From Streptomyces sp. NBC_01283 (GTDB taxonomy: Bacteria > Actinomycetota > Actinomycetes > Streptomycetales > Streptomycetaceae), in contig NZ_CP108430.1 in assembly GCF_041435335.1 (NCBI RefSeq), forward strand, positions 806,001 to 870,000: 64,000 nucleotides of DNA. Reading direction: 5' to 3'. Positions 15,553 to 24,707 of the stretch are shown piece after piece (the stretch's first letter is position 1; the number at the start of each line of letters is the position of its first letter). The notes under the pieces were generated by a model. That model searched no databases and was not told the DNA's origin. It worked only from the letters and a program-made list of their open reading frames with translations. Both the position numbers and the translations under genes were made by a program.

Positions 15553-16632
15553 ATGAACAGCAGCACTGTCAGCGCCTTCGAGCGTGCCGCCGGTCACCAG
15601 CGGCGGTTCGACGCGTCCTTCGAGAAGTACTTCGCCGAGCTCGCGGGTGACCTCAACGGGGCGCGGCTGGGCCGCTTCCCGGCCCGCTGCCTGGAACTCC
15701 TGTCACAGCTTTCGCTGCGCGGCGGGAAGCGGATCCGGATCACCCTTCTCCACGAGGCGGCCGGCCTCGTCACCCGGGACGAGGTGCCCGGGCTCGCGGA
15801 AGCCGCGCTGAGCCTTGAGCTGCTCCACAGCCACGCGCTCATCCTCGACGACATCATGGACGACTCACCGATGCGGCGCGGTGGCCCCTCGACGTACTAC
15901 GCGTGCCGTGAAGACTTCCCGGACCACCCGCAGGCCGCTCTTGGCCTGGCGATGATGGCGGGCGATCTCGCCGGTTTCCTGGCCCTGCGCGTCCTGTTCG
16001 ACGCCGACCTGCCCGCCGACCGCAAGCAGGCCATGCTCGACGTCCAGCTCGGGGTGACGACCGACACCGTCATCGGCCAGGTGCTCGACCTCGAACGCGA
16101 CGTGAACCCCTCGAACGACGAGGGGCTCCTTGAGACGGTGTGCGAGTACAAGACCTCGCGCTACAGCATCCTCGCTCCCTTGCGCCTCGGCCTGCTCGCC
16201 GCGGGCGAGAACCTGGCGGAACACGAGGAGAGCCTGCGCCGCTACGCCCGGCCTGCCGGGCTCAGCGGTCAGATACGCGACGACTACCTCGACCTCTTCG
16301 GCGATCCCGACGTCACCGGCAAGCCCAGGGGCGCCGACCTGCGGGCGGGCCGCCACACCTACCTCACCCGCGAGCTCCTCGCCGCCACAGACGGCGAGGA
16401 CCACGACACCGTCAAGGCCGCCCTCGGCAACCCGCACTGCACACCGCAGGCCATCGACCGCATCCGCGACATCGCCCACCGCCACGACGTCCACACCCGC
16501 CTGCAGAAGACCATCGATCACTATGCCCACGAGGCGACAGCCGAAGCCGCCACCTGGCACGGGCACTGGAACGGCGACGCCGTGTCCCTCTTCGAGCAAC
16601 TGCCGCAGTGGAACACCCGCAGAAACCGGTGA
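15553..16632 (+). CDS. Polyprenyl diphosphate synthase
   Basis: 359 residues. It has G-G-K-R-I-R near 57-62, the first aspartate-rich motif D-D-I-M-D (99-103) with the trailing R-R-G, K-T at about 200, and the second motif D-D-Y-L-D (243-247). These bind Mg and the allylic and homoallylic diphosphates, so the enzyme should be active and make a C15-C25 prenyl diphosphate; chain length cannot be set from sequence alone. No terpene cyclase, carotenoid or quinone gene is adjacent, so its pathway role is open. Confidence 0.9.
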   Translation: MNSSTVSAFERAAGHQRRFDASFEKYFAELAGDLNGARLGRFPARCLELLSQLSLRGGKRIRITLLHEAAGLVTRDEVPGLAEAALSLELLHSHALILDDIMDDSPMRRGGPSTYYACREDFPDHPQAALGLAMMAGDLAGFLALRVLFDADLPADRKQAMLDVQLGVTTDTVIGQVLDLERDVNPSNDEGLLETVCEYKTSRYSILAPLRLGLLAAGENLAEHEESLRRYARPAGLSGQIRDDYLDLFGDPDVTGKPRGADLRAGRHTYLTRELLAATDGEDHDTVKAALGNPHCTPQAIDRIRDIAHRHDVHTRLQKTIDHYAHEATAEAATWHGHWNGDAVSLFEQLPQWNTRRNR

Positions 16633-16640
16633 CGGACGCC

Positions 16641-17558
16641 TCAGCCCTGCTGGGCCCGGTCGTACACCTTCTTGGCCGTGGCTCCCCAGACCTCTCCGTA
16701 CATCTTGGTCGGAGTCAGGGAGTCCAGTGAGCTGTTGACCGAGACGAGGACGCCCTTGCCGGTGGTGGCGTTGAAGTCGGCGAGCCACGGGCCGCCGCTG
16801 GAGCCGCCGCTCATGTCGCAGGGGATGGCCTGCGTACCGTTCTCCTTCTTCGCCGTGCCGACACAGCGCAGCAGTTCCTCGCCCAGCTGGGGGCGGGTGG
16901 CGGAGTAGCCGAAGGAGGAGATGGTGCCGCCGACGGGGCGGTTGAAGGCGATGGCCTGGGAGCCCACGAGGTCGGTGAGCTTCTTGCCGTTCTTGTCCGC
17001 GTCGACGGTCAGTGCCGACATGTCGTTGGTGGAGTCCTTCTCCCAGCTGCGCGGGGCCGCCGCCGAGCGCACCGCGAACGCGCCGTAGGGAGCCTTTCCC
17101 TTGTGGTAGGCGGGGACGAACACCATCGAGAAGTTGGTGTTGACGGGCGAGGAGCCCCGGCGCACGCAGTGGGCCGCGGTCATCACGGCGGAGCGGTTGG
17201 CGCTCTTCACGGCAGTGGCCGTGCACCAGGTGTCGGCGCCGTTCACATTGACGAAGAACAGCCGCCCCACGCTCTTCAGGGTGGTGCCCCGCCATGGCTT
17301 GGCCTTCGGCCCGGTCGGACCGAGGTCCACCGACTTGCCGACGGCCTTCATACGGGCGGGCGTCCAGTAGGCGAGGGCTTCCCGGCGTTCTTGAGCGGTG
17401 AACTTCAGGACGGAGACCGGGTCGGCCGCGGCGGCGGCGCCGACGGGATCGGCCGTGGCCGGGACCGGGACAGCGAGGGCGAGAGCCATACCGGCCACGG
17501 CGAGTGCCGCGACGCGGCCGTGGAGACGCAGGATCATGGAAGTGGATGTCCCGGGCAT
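16641..17558 (-). CDS. Secreted trypsin-like serine protease
   Basis: 305 residues. A Sec signal peptide (about 1-36, ending V-P-A-T-A-D) shows export. The triad is visible: T-A-A-H-C (H130), T-N-D-M-S-A-L (D179) and G-G-S-S-G-G-P-W (S254). Cysteines around the histidine and near 232/247 probably form disulfides. A propeptide-like stretch of about 60 residues precedes the catalytic domain. Specificity cannot be inferred. The ATG at 17558 follows GAGGAG. Confidence 0.88.
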   Translation of the reverse strand: MPGTSTSMILRLHGRVAALAVAGMALALAVPVPATADPVGAAAAADPVSVLKFTAQERREALAYWTPARMKAVGKSVDLGPTGPKAKPWRGTTLKSVGRLFFVNVNGADTWCTATAVKSANRSAVMTAAHCVRRGSSPVNTNFSMVFVPAYHKGKAPYGAFAVRSAAAPRSWEKDSTNDMSALTVDADKNGKKLTDLVGSQAIAFNRPVGGTISSFGYSATRPQLGEELLRCVGTAKKENGTQAIPCDMSGGSSGGPWLADFNATTGKGVLVSVNSSLDSLTPTKMYGEVWGATAKKVYDRAQQG

Positions 17559-17705
17559 GGTGGAGATCTCCTCAGTGGTGACGGAACGCGGCGGACGGGG
17601 TGGTCGGTCCGCAGGGCAAGAGAGAAGAACTCCGCGTCCGGTTGGCGCTGTCGACGATCTGTGACACAAGGGCGCGGATCGCACGTGCCCGTCGAGGTGC
17701 GCCGG

Positions 17706-18863
17706 CTACAGCATGCGCACCTCGACCTCGGTCTCCGGAAGTTTCGTCCACCAGTGGTGGAATCGGCTGTAGACGGCCGCCTCGCGGTCGCCGAGGAACG
17801 CCGTCAGGGACCGGGCCTCCTCGGCGAGTGCGTCCCAAGTGGCGGGTGACAGCGGGTGAAAGGCCGTGGCCTCGATGGCGTCGGGCAACGGGCGCCACAC
17901 ACCGGCGACATGACCGTCGACCAGCAAGGTGGGCAATACGTCGCCATTGCGCCGGATCACCCATGGCCGGTACGCCGGGGGTATCACGCGACCGCGGTCG
18001 GAGTACGCCAGCAGAATGCTGTCCCACATGGCCATGAGCCGCGCGGGGGCGGGGGTTTCGGCGGGCGGCCGGGAAGCGCCCGGGAGGTCGAAGAGCGCTT
18101 CCCCGTCCGGCCCTTGGAGCCGCTCGACCGTGTCACCCAGGGCAAGGAGCGCCGTGCGTACGGCTGTTCTCTGTGCCATGGAGAACTGCGCCACGTCCGC
18201 GACCGACGCGGGCCCGAACCCTGCCAGGTAGCGCAGGACCAGGGCCCGCAGCGCCTGCGGGTCCGCAGCCCGGCCGGCCGGCACGGTCCCGTTCAGTGCT
18301 GCGACGAAGGACGGCCGGAGTCCGAAGGACCAGGGCGCGCCGGTCGGGGCGTGGTGCAACGGCGCGTACGCCTTCAGCCCCCACCACGCTCCCTCGTACT
18401 TCTCCGCCTTCGACGCCTTCTCCGCGCCGAGGCGCTCCTCGAGCCACTCCTGTATCTGTGCCGAGGTCCGCGGCAGGGCGGCGAAGTCCAGCAGCTCCGG
18501 CACCACTGCGTCGGCGTCCGCCGGGGTCAGCCCCGAGGCGGCGAAACGGGAGCCGAGCCGGGAGGCGTACAGCGTGGGCTGCATCGCCGCGCGGAAGGCG
18601 GGATAGTCCTCGGCGTGCACCGCGTGCAGTGTGATCCGCATCAGGGTCGCCTTCACCAGCGAACGGTCGGTGAACGCGGCATCGAGGTCCGCCGCGGTGA
18701 AGTCGGTGAGCCGGTTCCACAGGGCGAGGTAGGGGGAGACAGGCTGCTGTGCCTGGAGCGCGACCACGCGGCGCATGCCGTCCTGGACGGTCAATGGCTC
18801 ACGTTCGAGGAGCAGTTGGCGGCTGAGGGTGGCACGGTTCAGTTCGCGCGCGGTGATCATCAC
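17706..18863 (-). CDS. HTH_42 winged-helix protein, AlkZ-like DNA glycosylase
   Basis: 385 residues, the length of AlkZ/YcaQ (HTH_42, PF06224) proteins. Three winged-helix units and a C-terminal beta-barrel characterise the family. Near the N-terminus L-Q-A-Q-Q-P places Q37 and Q39 in the Q-x-Q catalytic motif described for AlkZ of Streptomyces sahachiroi, which unhooks azinomycin crosslinks. W-D-S-I-L-L-A-Y-S-D-R is also typical. It probably excises bulky N7-alkylated bases or interstrand crosslinks. It lies 41 bp downstream of the PucR-like regulator on the same strand and may be co-transcribed with it. No alkylating-agent biosynthetic genes are visible in the window. Confidence 0.85.
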   Translation of the reverse strand: MMITARELNRATLSRQLLLEREPLTVQDGMRRVVALQAQQPVSPYLALWNRLTDFTAADLDAAFTDRSLVKATLMRITLHAVHAEDYPAFRAAMQPTLYASRLGSRFAASGLTPADADAVVPELLDFAALPRTSAQIQEWLEERLGAEKASKAEKYEGAWWGLKAYAPLHHAPTGAPWSFGLRPSFVAALNGTVPAGRAADPQALRALVLRYLAGFGPASVADVAQFSMAQRTAVRTALLALGDTVERLQGPDGEALFDLPGASRPPAETPAPARLMAMWDSILLAYSDRGRVIPPAYRPWVIRRNGDVLPTLLVDGHVAGVWRPLPDAIEATAFHPLSPATWDALAEEARSLTAFLGDREAAVYSRFHHWWTKLPETEVEVRML

Positions 18864-18904
18864 GGTTCTGGATTCTGCCCTGTGCGCACGTGCCCCGTCC
18901 TGCG

Positions 18905-20116
18905 TCAGGCGCGCCCCGTCGCGTCGTATGCGCTCAGTGCTGCCCGCAGCGTCAGAAGATCGGTGTGTGCGGCGAGGTCGAGGCCCGTCAGGGTGGCGAT
19001 GCGGCGCAGGCGGTAGTCGACGGTATTGGGGTGCACGTGCAGGCGCGCCGCCGTCTCGCGGCGGTCCAGGTTCGACGCGAAGTACGTCCGCAGGGTCGCC
19101 GGCAGGTCCGGGCCGTCCGCCAGGGGGGTCAGCAGCGCGGCCAAGTGGGCGCGGGCGGGGCTGGCGCGGGTGAGCTGGTAGTCGAGGAGCAGCGCGGTCA
19201 GGGGGTAGACACCCGGCGGCCGTCCCGTGCCCGTCGCGGTGTCGCGCAGCTCAGTGGCAAGGCGGACGGCGTGCGGGACGTCGGCCGGGGTGCTCGCGGC
19301 GACTCCCGCGACCAGGGGTACTCCGCTGACGGTGATGAGGGAGGCCGTCAGCCTTTCGAGCCGGGCCCGGTCGGTGTCGGCCGCGCGGTCCGGTGGCGCC
19401 TCGGACGGGATGAGCGCCAGGCCCTCGTCGGCGGACAGGCGGGAGAGGACGGGTTGGCCGAGGGTGCGGTCGAGTTCCGTGCGCAGGCGTCTGATCTTGC
19501 GGCGGGAGGCCACGGTGGCGTCGACGTCGCGGCGGTCCTCGTCGGGGTGGCGCCCGATGGTGAAGGCGAGGGCCAGATAGCACGGCGGGAGGCGTATCCC
19601 CAGGTGGGCGGAGTCGAGTTGGGTTCCCCTGCCGTCGAGCAGGGCGGACAGGACGGTGTGGCGGGCCGCGTCGCGCTCCCCGATCAGGGACTGGCTCTCC
19701 TCCACGTATCCCGAGGTGACGGCGGCCGTGATCTCCCGCAGGCAGTCGAGCAGCAGCCGGTGGGCCTCGATCAGGTCGTGCGGTTCGGCCGTGGCCGTCA
19801 CCTCCTCCACGCAGATGCGGGCCCCGTAGTGGTAGGCGCTGATGACCGCCTCCACGGGGATGCGCTCCTCGGCGCGCCTGGCCGCCGAGCGGCGCACCGT
19901 CTCGAGGAACTCCGGGGGTGGCATGCGCTCGGTACGCAGTACGTCGGCGAAGGCGCGGATCGTCATGTCGACGATGGCCCGGACGTCGCCGTGCAGTTCC
20001 TCGGCGGGCAGCCGCGCGTAGACCGGCAGGTCGTCGGCGATGCGCCGGGTGACGGTCGCGGCCAGTCCGGGTACGTCGGCGATCAGGAAGCGGCCCACGC
20101 TTTTGTCACCGGTCAC
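18905..20116 (-). CDS. PucR-like (CdaR-type) transcriptional regulator
   Basis: 403 residues. The C-terminal helix-turn-helix is clear: T-Y-F-A-S-N-L-D-R-R-E-T-A-A-R-L-H-V-H-P-N-T-V-related sequence followed by D-Y-R-L-R-R-I (PucR HTH_30). The N-terminal half is a helical sensor domain and the middle is GGDEF-like but without a GGDEF motif. Ligand and targets are unknown. It is divergent from the SGNH esterase (107 bp) and upstream of the AlkZ-like gene. Confidence 0.85.
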   Translation of the reverse strand: MTGDKSVGRFLIADVPGLAATVTRRIADDLPVYARLPAEELHGDVRAIVDMTIRAFADVLRTERMPPPEFLETVRRSAARRAEERIPVEAVISAYHYGARICVEEVTATAEPHDLIEAHRLLLDCLREITAAVTSGYVEESQSLIGERDAARHTVLSALLDGRGTQLDSAHLGIRLPPCYLALAFTIGRHPDEDRRDVDATVASRRKIRRLRTELDRTLGQPVLSRLSADEGLALIPSEAPPDRAADTDRARLERLTASLITVSGVPLVAGVAASTPADVPHAVRLATELRDTATGTGRPPGVYPLTALLLDYQLTRASPARAHLAALLTPLADGPDLPATLRTYFASNLDRRETAARLHVHPNTVDYRLRRIATLTGLDLAAHTDLLTLRAALSAYDATGRA

Positions 20117-20223
20117 AACTGATCCCCCGGAAAGTCTGGTGGCGCGCCCAGAACACCCGGGCGGCGATGGCCCGGATCATAAGGGCGTCCGTTACCCCCG
20201 GTACACCCCACACAGGAGAGCCC

Positions 20224-21084
20224 GTGCGCCCCACACGCGCCCGCACCACCGCGGTCATGGCCGCCGCCCTGTCCGCCTGCGCCCTTGGAGTCTCTCCGGC
20301 CGGCGCGACGTCCTCGCGGGCCGCGGAGCCGCTGGAGTACGTCGCCATCGGCGATTCGTTCGCGGCAGGACCCCTCGTCCCCGACCAGAGCCAGTGGTCC
20401 TGTCTGCGCTCCGCACGGAACTATCCGGCGGTCGCCGCCGAGGCGTTGGGCGCACACCTCACCGACGTCAGCTGCTCGGGCGCGAAGGTGAGTGACTTCT
20501 CGGGCCGCCAGTTCGGGCTGCTGCCGCCCCAGTACGAGGCCCTCAAGCCGAGCACCGACCTGGTGACCCTGACCATCGGCGGCAACGACGTCAGTCTCGT
20601 CGCCACGGCGCTCGGCTGCGTCAACCTGCTGCCGAAGCCCGCCGGCATCTCCTGCGCCGACACCGCCGCGGCCAAGGGCGACCCCACCGCGAAGGCCATC
20701 GAGGCCTGGAGCGCCACCTTCGGCCGGGCCCTCGACGAGGTGCACCGGCGCGCCCCGAACGCCCGGATCGTCGTCGCCGGGTACGCCACCTACATCCGCA
20801 AGGACGGCTGCTGGCCCACCCAGCCCATCTGGGACAAGGACGGCAACTACCTCCAGGCTCGCGTGAACCAGCTCAACGGCGTGCTCGCGCAGCAGAGCAA
20901 GGCCAACGGCGCCACGTACGTCGACACCGCTGCCGTCAGCGCCGGGCACGATACCTGCGCCGCGACCTCCGAGCGCTACATCGAGGGTCTGGTGCCGTCC
21001 AGCGTCGCGGCACCGCTGCACCCGAACGCCCAGGGCATGGCCGCCTTCGGCGAAGCCGTCGCCCAGGCCGCGGCGCGTCCGTGA
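20224..21084 (+). CDS. Secreted SGNH/GDSL esterase
   Basis: 286 residues. A signal peptide (about 1-33, ending A-G-A-T-S-S) shows secretion. The four SGNH blocks are present: A-I-G-D-S-F (Ser45), the glycine block, T-I-G-G-N-D with Asn, and L-H-P-N with the catalytic His near the end. It resembles the secreted streptomycete GDSL lipases, with paired cysteines. It hydrolyses acyl esters. The GTG at 20224 follows AGGAGA. A second secreted esterase follows 46 bp later, probably in the same transcript. Confidence 0.9.
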   Translation: MRPTRARTTAVMAAALSACALGVSPAGATSSRAAEPLEYVAIGDSFAAGPLVPDQSQWSCLRSARNYPAVAAEALGAHLTDVSCSGAKVSDFSGRQFGLLPPQYEALKPSTDLVTLTIGGNDVSLVATALGCVNLLPKPAGISCADTAAAKGDPTAKAIEAWSATFGRALDEVHRRAPNARIVVAGYATYIRKDGCWPTQPIWDKDGNYLQARVNQLNGVLAQQSKANGATYVDTAAVSAGHDTCAATSERYIEGLVPSSVAAPLHPNAQGMAAFGEAVAQAAARP

Positions 21085-21130
21085 CGGCCCGCACCGCGTG
21101 ACGGCCCGCACCGCAGGAGAGGAGATCCCC

Positions 21131-22051
21131 ATGCCGAGGAATCGTCGGGTGCGGCGGTCCGCCGCCGTCCTTGCGGCGTCGCTCGCGCTGTCGGCCGCGC
21201 TCACGGGCCAAGGGCTCGCGCAGCCGAGTCCCGGGCCGGACGCCGGGCGGCCCGACACCGGTCCTGGAACGGCCGCTCGTAGGGTCGACGGTTGTCCGTC
21301 GGTCGGCGGACGCTGGGCCGAGGACGGCCCCTTCGCCGTGACCAAGGAGCGCGCCGGACCGAGTCACACCATCCTGCGACCCGCTGAACTGGGCAGCAGG
21401 GGATGCACGAAGCACCCGGTGATCATCTGGGGCAACGGCTCGTTCGTGACGCCGGTCATCTACGACGGGCTCCTGAAACACCTCGCCTCCCACGGGTTCA
21501 TCGTGGTCGCCGCGAACACCACGCAGTCGGGCTCGGGCACCGCCATGCTCGACGGTCTCGACGTGCTGAAGAAGGCCGATGCGGACCCCCGGAGCCCGTA
21601 TTACGGCAAGGTCGACCTGGAAAGGGTCGGCTCGTCGGGGCACTCGCAGGGCGGCGGCGGAGCTATCAACGCCGGTGCCGACCCGCGCGTCGACGTGACC
21701 GTCCCCGTCGAGCCGGGCCCCCAGGGCAGGATCGGCGATCTCAAGGGCCCGATGTTCATCCTCGGCGGCGAGCACGACCTGGTGGTGATCCCCGAGCTTC
21801 TGGTGATTCCCCGCTACCACGGCGCCGGTCATGTCCCCGCCGTCTACGGGGAGTTGGCGGGAGCATCGCACGTGACTCCCGCAGGGGACGGCGGCGGGTT
21901 CCGGGGTCCGATCACCGCCTGGTTCCGGTTCTTCCTGATGGGCGACCAAGAGGCGCGCGGCGAATTCTTCGGCGCCGACTGCCGCGCGTGCTCCTCACCT
22001 GTCTGGTCGGACTTCCGGCGCAACGCCAAGGCGGTCGGGTACGAGGGCTGA
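21131..22051 (+). CDS. Secreted alpha/beta hydrolase (cutinase/polyesterase-like)
   Basis: 306 residues. The signal peptide is about residues 1-31. W-G-N-G-S, the elbow S-G-H-S-Q-G-G-G (Ser172), G-G-E-H-D-L (acid) and A-S-H-V-T (His) give the triad. The fold class includes streptomycete polyester hydrolases and chlorophyllase-type enzymes; the natural substrate is unknown. The start at 21131 follows GGAGAGGAG. It ends 9 bases before a strong terminator. Confidence 0.82.
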   Translation: MPRNRRVRRSAAVLAASLALSAALTGQGLAQPSPGPDAGRPDTGPGTAARRVDGCPSVGGRWAEDGPFAVTKERAGPSHTILRPAELGSRGCTKHPVIIWGNGSFVTPVIYDGLLKHLASHGFIVVAANTTQSGSGTAMLDGLDVLKKADADPRSPYYGKVDLERVGSSGHSQGGGGAINAGADPRVDVTVPVEPGPQGRIGDLKGPMFILGGEHDLVVIPELLVIPRYHGAGHVPAVYGELAGASHVTPAGDGGGFRGPITAWFRFFLMGDQEARGEFFGADCRACSSPVWSDFRRNAKAVGYEG

Positions 22052-22060
22052 TCCGCCGTG

Positions 22061-22096
22061 CCGCGTCTGCACCAGGGGATCTCGGTGCAGACGCGG
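22061..22096 (+). terminator. Intrinsic terminator of the esterase pair
   Basis: CCGCGTCTGCACC (22061-22073) and GGTGCAGACGCGG (22084-22096) form a perfect 13-bp stem with a 10-base loop. Confidence 0.85.
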
Positions 22097-22536
22097 CGAC
22101 GGTCGTCTCGGCTCCGGCCGCGTGGAGTTGACCGACGGCCACGGCGATGCCGCTCAGCGGGGAGGTGTTCCTGGTCGCGGTGCGCCGGTGTACGTTCGAT
22201 GAGTCGGCGGTAGAAGTGGCCGGTGACCTTCGGGCCCATGCCCCCAGGATGCCGAGCGGCGGACGTATCTCTTCCGGTGGTGCGGAGACCCTTGGACGTC
22301 CTGCGCCGAGAAGTCTTGGGGGCCCGGGGCGTCGCGCGCTTCGTCGCCCGGTCCGAACCCTGCGCGGCCGGTATGCGGGGATCCCAGGCCGGCACGGCTC
22401 CCCTGCCCTGGGCGATGGACGCCGGGCAAATCGTCCGGGGATACGGAGCTCGTTGTCGATGTTGGTTCTTCCCGACGAACCTTGCTCCTCCGGACTCGCA
22501 TAGCGTCGCAGGCATGTATCAGAGGAGGAGTCGAAG
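22097..22536. other. Intergenic region, 440 bp, no supported gene
   Basis: Frames on both strands have no domain, no ribosome binding site and uneven codon bias. It must contain the promoter of the amino acid operon that begins at 22537. The last 80 bases are relatively AT-richer, but I cannot place a -35/-10 pair with confidence. Confidence 0.4.
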
Positions 22537-23574
22537 GTGACCGAAGATCTGCACAGCCGAACGGTCGTCGCCGACACGCACAACGACCTGCTCATGTCGG
22601 TGGTCGAGCGACCACCGCACCGATGGGCGGAGTTCTTCCGCGAGCGCTGGCTTCCGCAGCTGCGCGAGGGCGGCGTGAACATACAGGTCCTGCCGGTGTT
22701 CGTGGACGACCAGTACCGCCCCGAAGGCGCACTGCGCCGCACCCTGCGGATGATCGAGTGCGCGCACGCCATCGCCGAGGGGAACCCCGACCACGTACGC
22801 CTGTGCCTGGACGGCGAGGACATCGACGCCGCGCTGGCGGCGGGCCGGATCGCCCTGGTGCTCGCTCTGGAGAGCGCACCCGGTGTGGACGCGGACGTGG
22901 AGCTGTTCCGCACGCTGCACCGTCTCGGCGTCCGCATGGTGTCGATCGCCCACTGGGGGCGGTCCGCGCTCGGGGACGGCAGCGGGGAGGACGCCACCGG
23001 CTCCAGACTCACCCGCGACGGCGTCGAGGCGCTGCGCGAACTGGAGCGGCTCGGCATCGTGTTCGACGTCTCCCATCTGGGGGCGGCCGGTGTGGCGCAC
23101 GTGCTCGAACTCGCCTCCCGGCCGCTGATCGCCTCGCATTCCGGGGTACGCGCGCTGTGCGACCACCATCGCAATCTGACCGACGAGCAGATCCGCGGCG
23201 TCGCGGCCACCGGCGGCGTCGTCTGCGTCAACTTCGTCCCCGACTTCCTGGCCGCGGAGCGGGAGCGGCAGACCATCGACCGGGTCGTCGACCACATCGA
23301 GTACGTCGTCGAGCTGGTCGGCGTCGAACATGTCGGCATCGGCCCGGACTTCCTGCGGGAGGTCGCCGCCGACATCACCCCGCCGTGCTGCGACGGCGGC
23401 GACTACACGGGCGTCGCCCTCGACGCCTCGCTCCCGGGCCTGGACGGACCTGCGGAGCTCCCCGCACTCACCGAGGCCATGGCCAAGCGGGGCCTGGACG
23501 AAGACACCATTCGCGCGGTCCTGGGCGGCAACGTGCAGCGCCTCTTCCGCGAGCAGCTGGGGAGGACCCGATGA
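22537..23574 (+). CDS. Membrane-dipeptidase family (M19) zinc dipeptidase
   Basis: 345 residues, typical for peptidase family M19. Metal ligands are visible: T-H-N-D (H15, D17), L-E-S-A-P (E112), V-S-H (H180), A-S-H-S-G (H201) and I-G-P-D-F (D271). M19 enzymes cleave dipeptides and accept a D-residue at the C-terminal position. There is no signal peptide, so it is cytoplasmic. GTG start with AGGAGGAG 7 bases upstream, the best ribosome binding site of the operon. It overlaps the next gene by ATGA. It probably feeds free amino acids, including D-forms, to the enzymes encoded downstream. Confidence 0.9.
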   Translation: MTEDLHSRTVVADTHNDLLMSVVERPPHRWAEFFRERWLPQLREGGVNIQVLPVFVDDQYRPEGALRRTLRMIECAHAIAEGNPDHVRLCLDGEDIDAALAAGRIALVLALESAPGVDADVELFRTLHRLGVRMVSIAHWGRSALGDGSGEDATGSRLTRDGVEALRELERLGIVFDVSHLGAAGVAHVLELASRPLIASHSGVRALCDHHRNLTDEQIRGVAATGGVVCVNFVPDFLAAERERQTIDRVVDHIEYVVELVGVEHVGIGPDFLREVAADITPPCCDGGDYTGVALDASLPGLDGPAELPALTEAMAKRGLDEDTIRAVLGGNVQRLFREQLGRTR

Positions 23575-24707
23575 GCGGCGCGATACCGGAGCAGCCGGAC
23601 CTCAGTCTTCCCGCGATGCTCGCGGACCTGGAGGAACTGGTGGTGTGCGAGTCCTTCTCCTCCGACCTGGAGGCGGTGGCGCACAGCGCGGACGTCGTGG
23701 CCGCGCAGGGAACCCGTCACCTGGGCGTCCCGCCCGAACGCATCGTCGTCGACGGCATCACGCACCTGCGGTGGTCCTTCGGCACGCCCCGGGTGCTGCT
23801 CCTCGGGCATCACGACACGGTGTGGCCGATGGGCTCGCTGGCCACTCATCCGTGGTCGGTGACCGATGGCATCGCGCGCGGCCCGGGGATCTTCGACATG
23901 AAGGCCGGTCTTGTGCAGATGTTCCACGCGCTGGCCACGCTGCCCTCCCTGGAGGGAGTCTGTGTCCTGGTGACCGGCGACGAGGAGGTCGGCTCGGACG
24001 CGTCGCGAGCGCTGATCGAGGAGGCCGCCGGCCAGTGCGCGGCGACCTTCGTCCTGGAGGCGTCGGCGGACGGCGGCGCGCTGAAGACTGCCCGCAAGGG
24101 CACCTCCGCCTACGAGTTGGTGGTGCACGGCAGGGCAGCGCACTCCGGCCTCGAACCGGAGAAGGGCATCAACGCGGCCGTGGAGGCCGCGCATCTGACC
24201 CTCGCCCTGGACACGCTGGCCGAGGAGATCAACATCGGCGCCCCGCAGGACTGGCGCACCACCGTGGTCCCCACGGTGGTCGGGGCCGGCACGACGACCA
24301 ACACGGTGCCCGCCGAGGCGCGCGTCTCGGTGGACGTCCGCGTCCCGACCCTCAGCGCGCAGGAGCGGGTGGACGTGGCGATGCGCGCCCTGAAGACCAC
24401 CGTGCCCGGTGCGAGCCTCGACGTACGCGGCGGCCCCAACCGGCCGCCGCTCGAGGCGACTTCCTCGGCCGGCCTGTTCGAGCGGGCCCAGCGCATCGCC
24501 GAGCGGCAGGGCCTGGGCCACCTGTCATCCGCCGCGGTCGGCGGCGCGTCCGACGGGAACTTCACCGCCGGGCTCGGCTGCCCCACCCTCGACGGCCTGG
24601 GCGCTGTCGGCGGCGGAGCGCACGCCGACAACGAGCACCTGGTCGTCGCCGAGATGGTCCCCCGCGCCCGGCTGCTCGCAGCCCTCGTCGAGGAGGTGGC
24701 CCGGTGA
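23571..24707 (+). CDS. M20 family metallohydrolase (candidate N-succinyl-amino acid desuccinylase)
   Basis: 378 residues. Di-zinc ligands of peptidase family M20 are present: G-H-H-D-T-V (H80, D82), I-F-D-M-K-A-G (D109) and G-D-E-E-V-G (E138/E139), with the dimerisation insert containing H-G-R-A-A-H-S-G. The closest general type is carboxypeptidase G2-like. In operons with an N-succinylamino acid racemase, an M20 enzyme removes the succinyl group from the L-product; that role is inferred from the neighbours. It overlaps both neighbours by 4 bp, so translation is coupled. Confidence 0.88.
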   Translation: MSGAIPEQPDLSLPAMLADLEELVVCESFSSDLEAVAHSADVVAAQGTRHLGVPPERIVVDGITHLRWSFGTPRVLLLGHHDTVWPMGSLATHPWSVTDGIARGPGIFDMKAGLVQMFHALATLPSLEGVCVLVTGDEEVGSDASRALIEEAAGQCAATFVLEASADGGALKTARKGTSAYELVVHGRAAHSGLEPEKGINAAVEAAHLTLALDTLAEEINIGAPQDWRTTVVPTVVGAGTTTNTVPAEARVSVDVRVPTLSAQERVDVAMRALKTTVPGASLDVRGGPNRPPLEATSSAGLFERAQRIAERQGLGHLSSAAVGGASDGNFTAGLGCPTLDGLGAVGGGAHADNEHLVVAEMVPRARLLAALVEEVAR

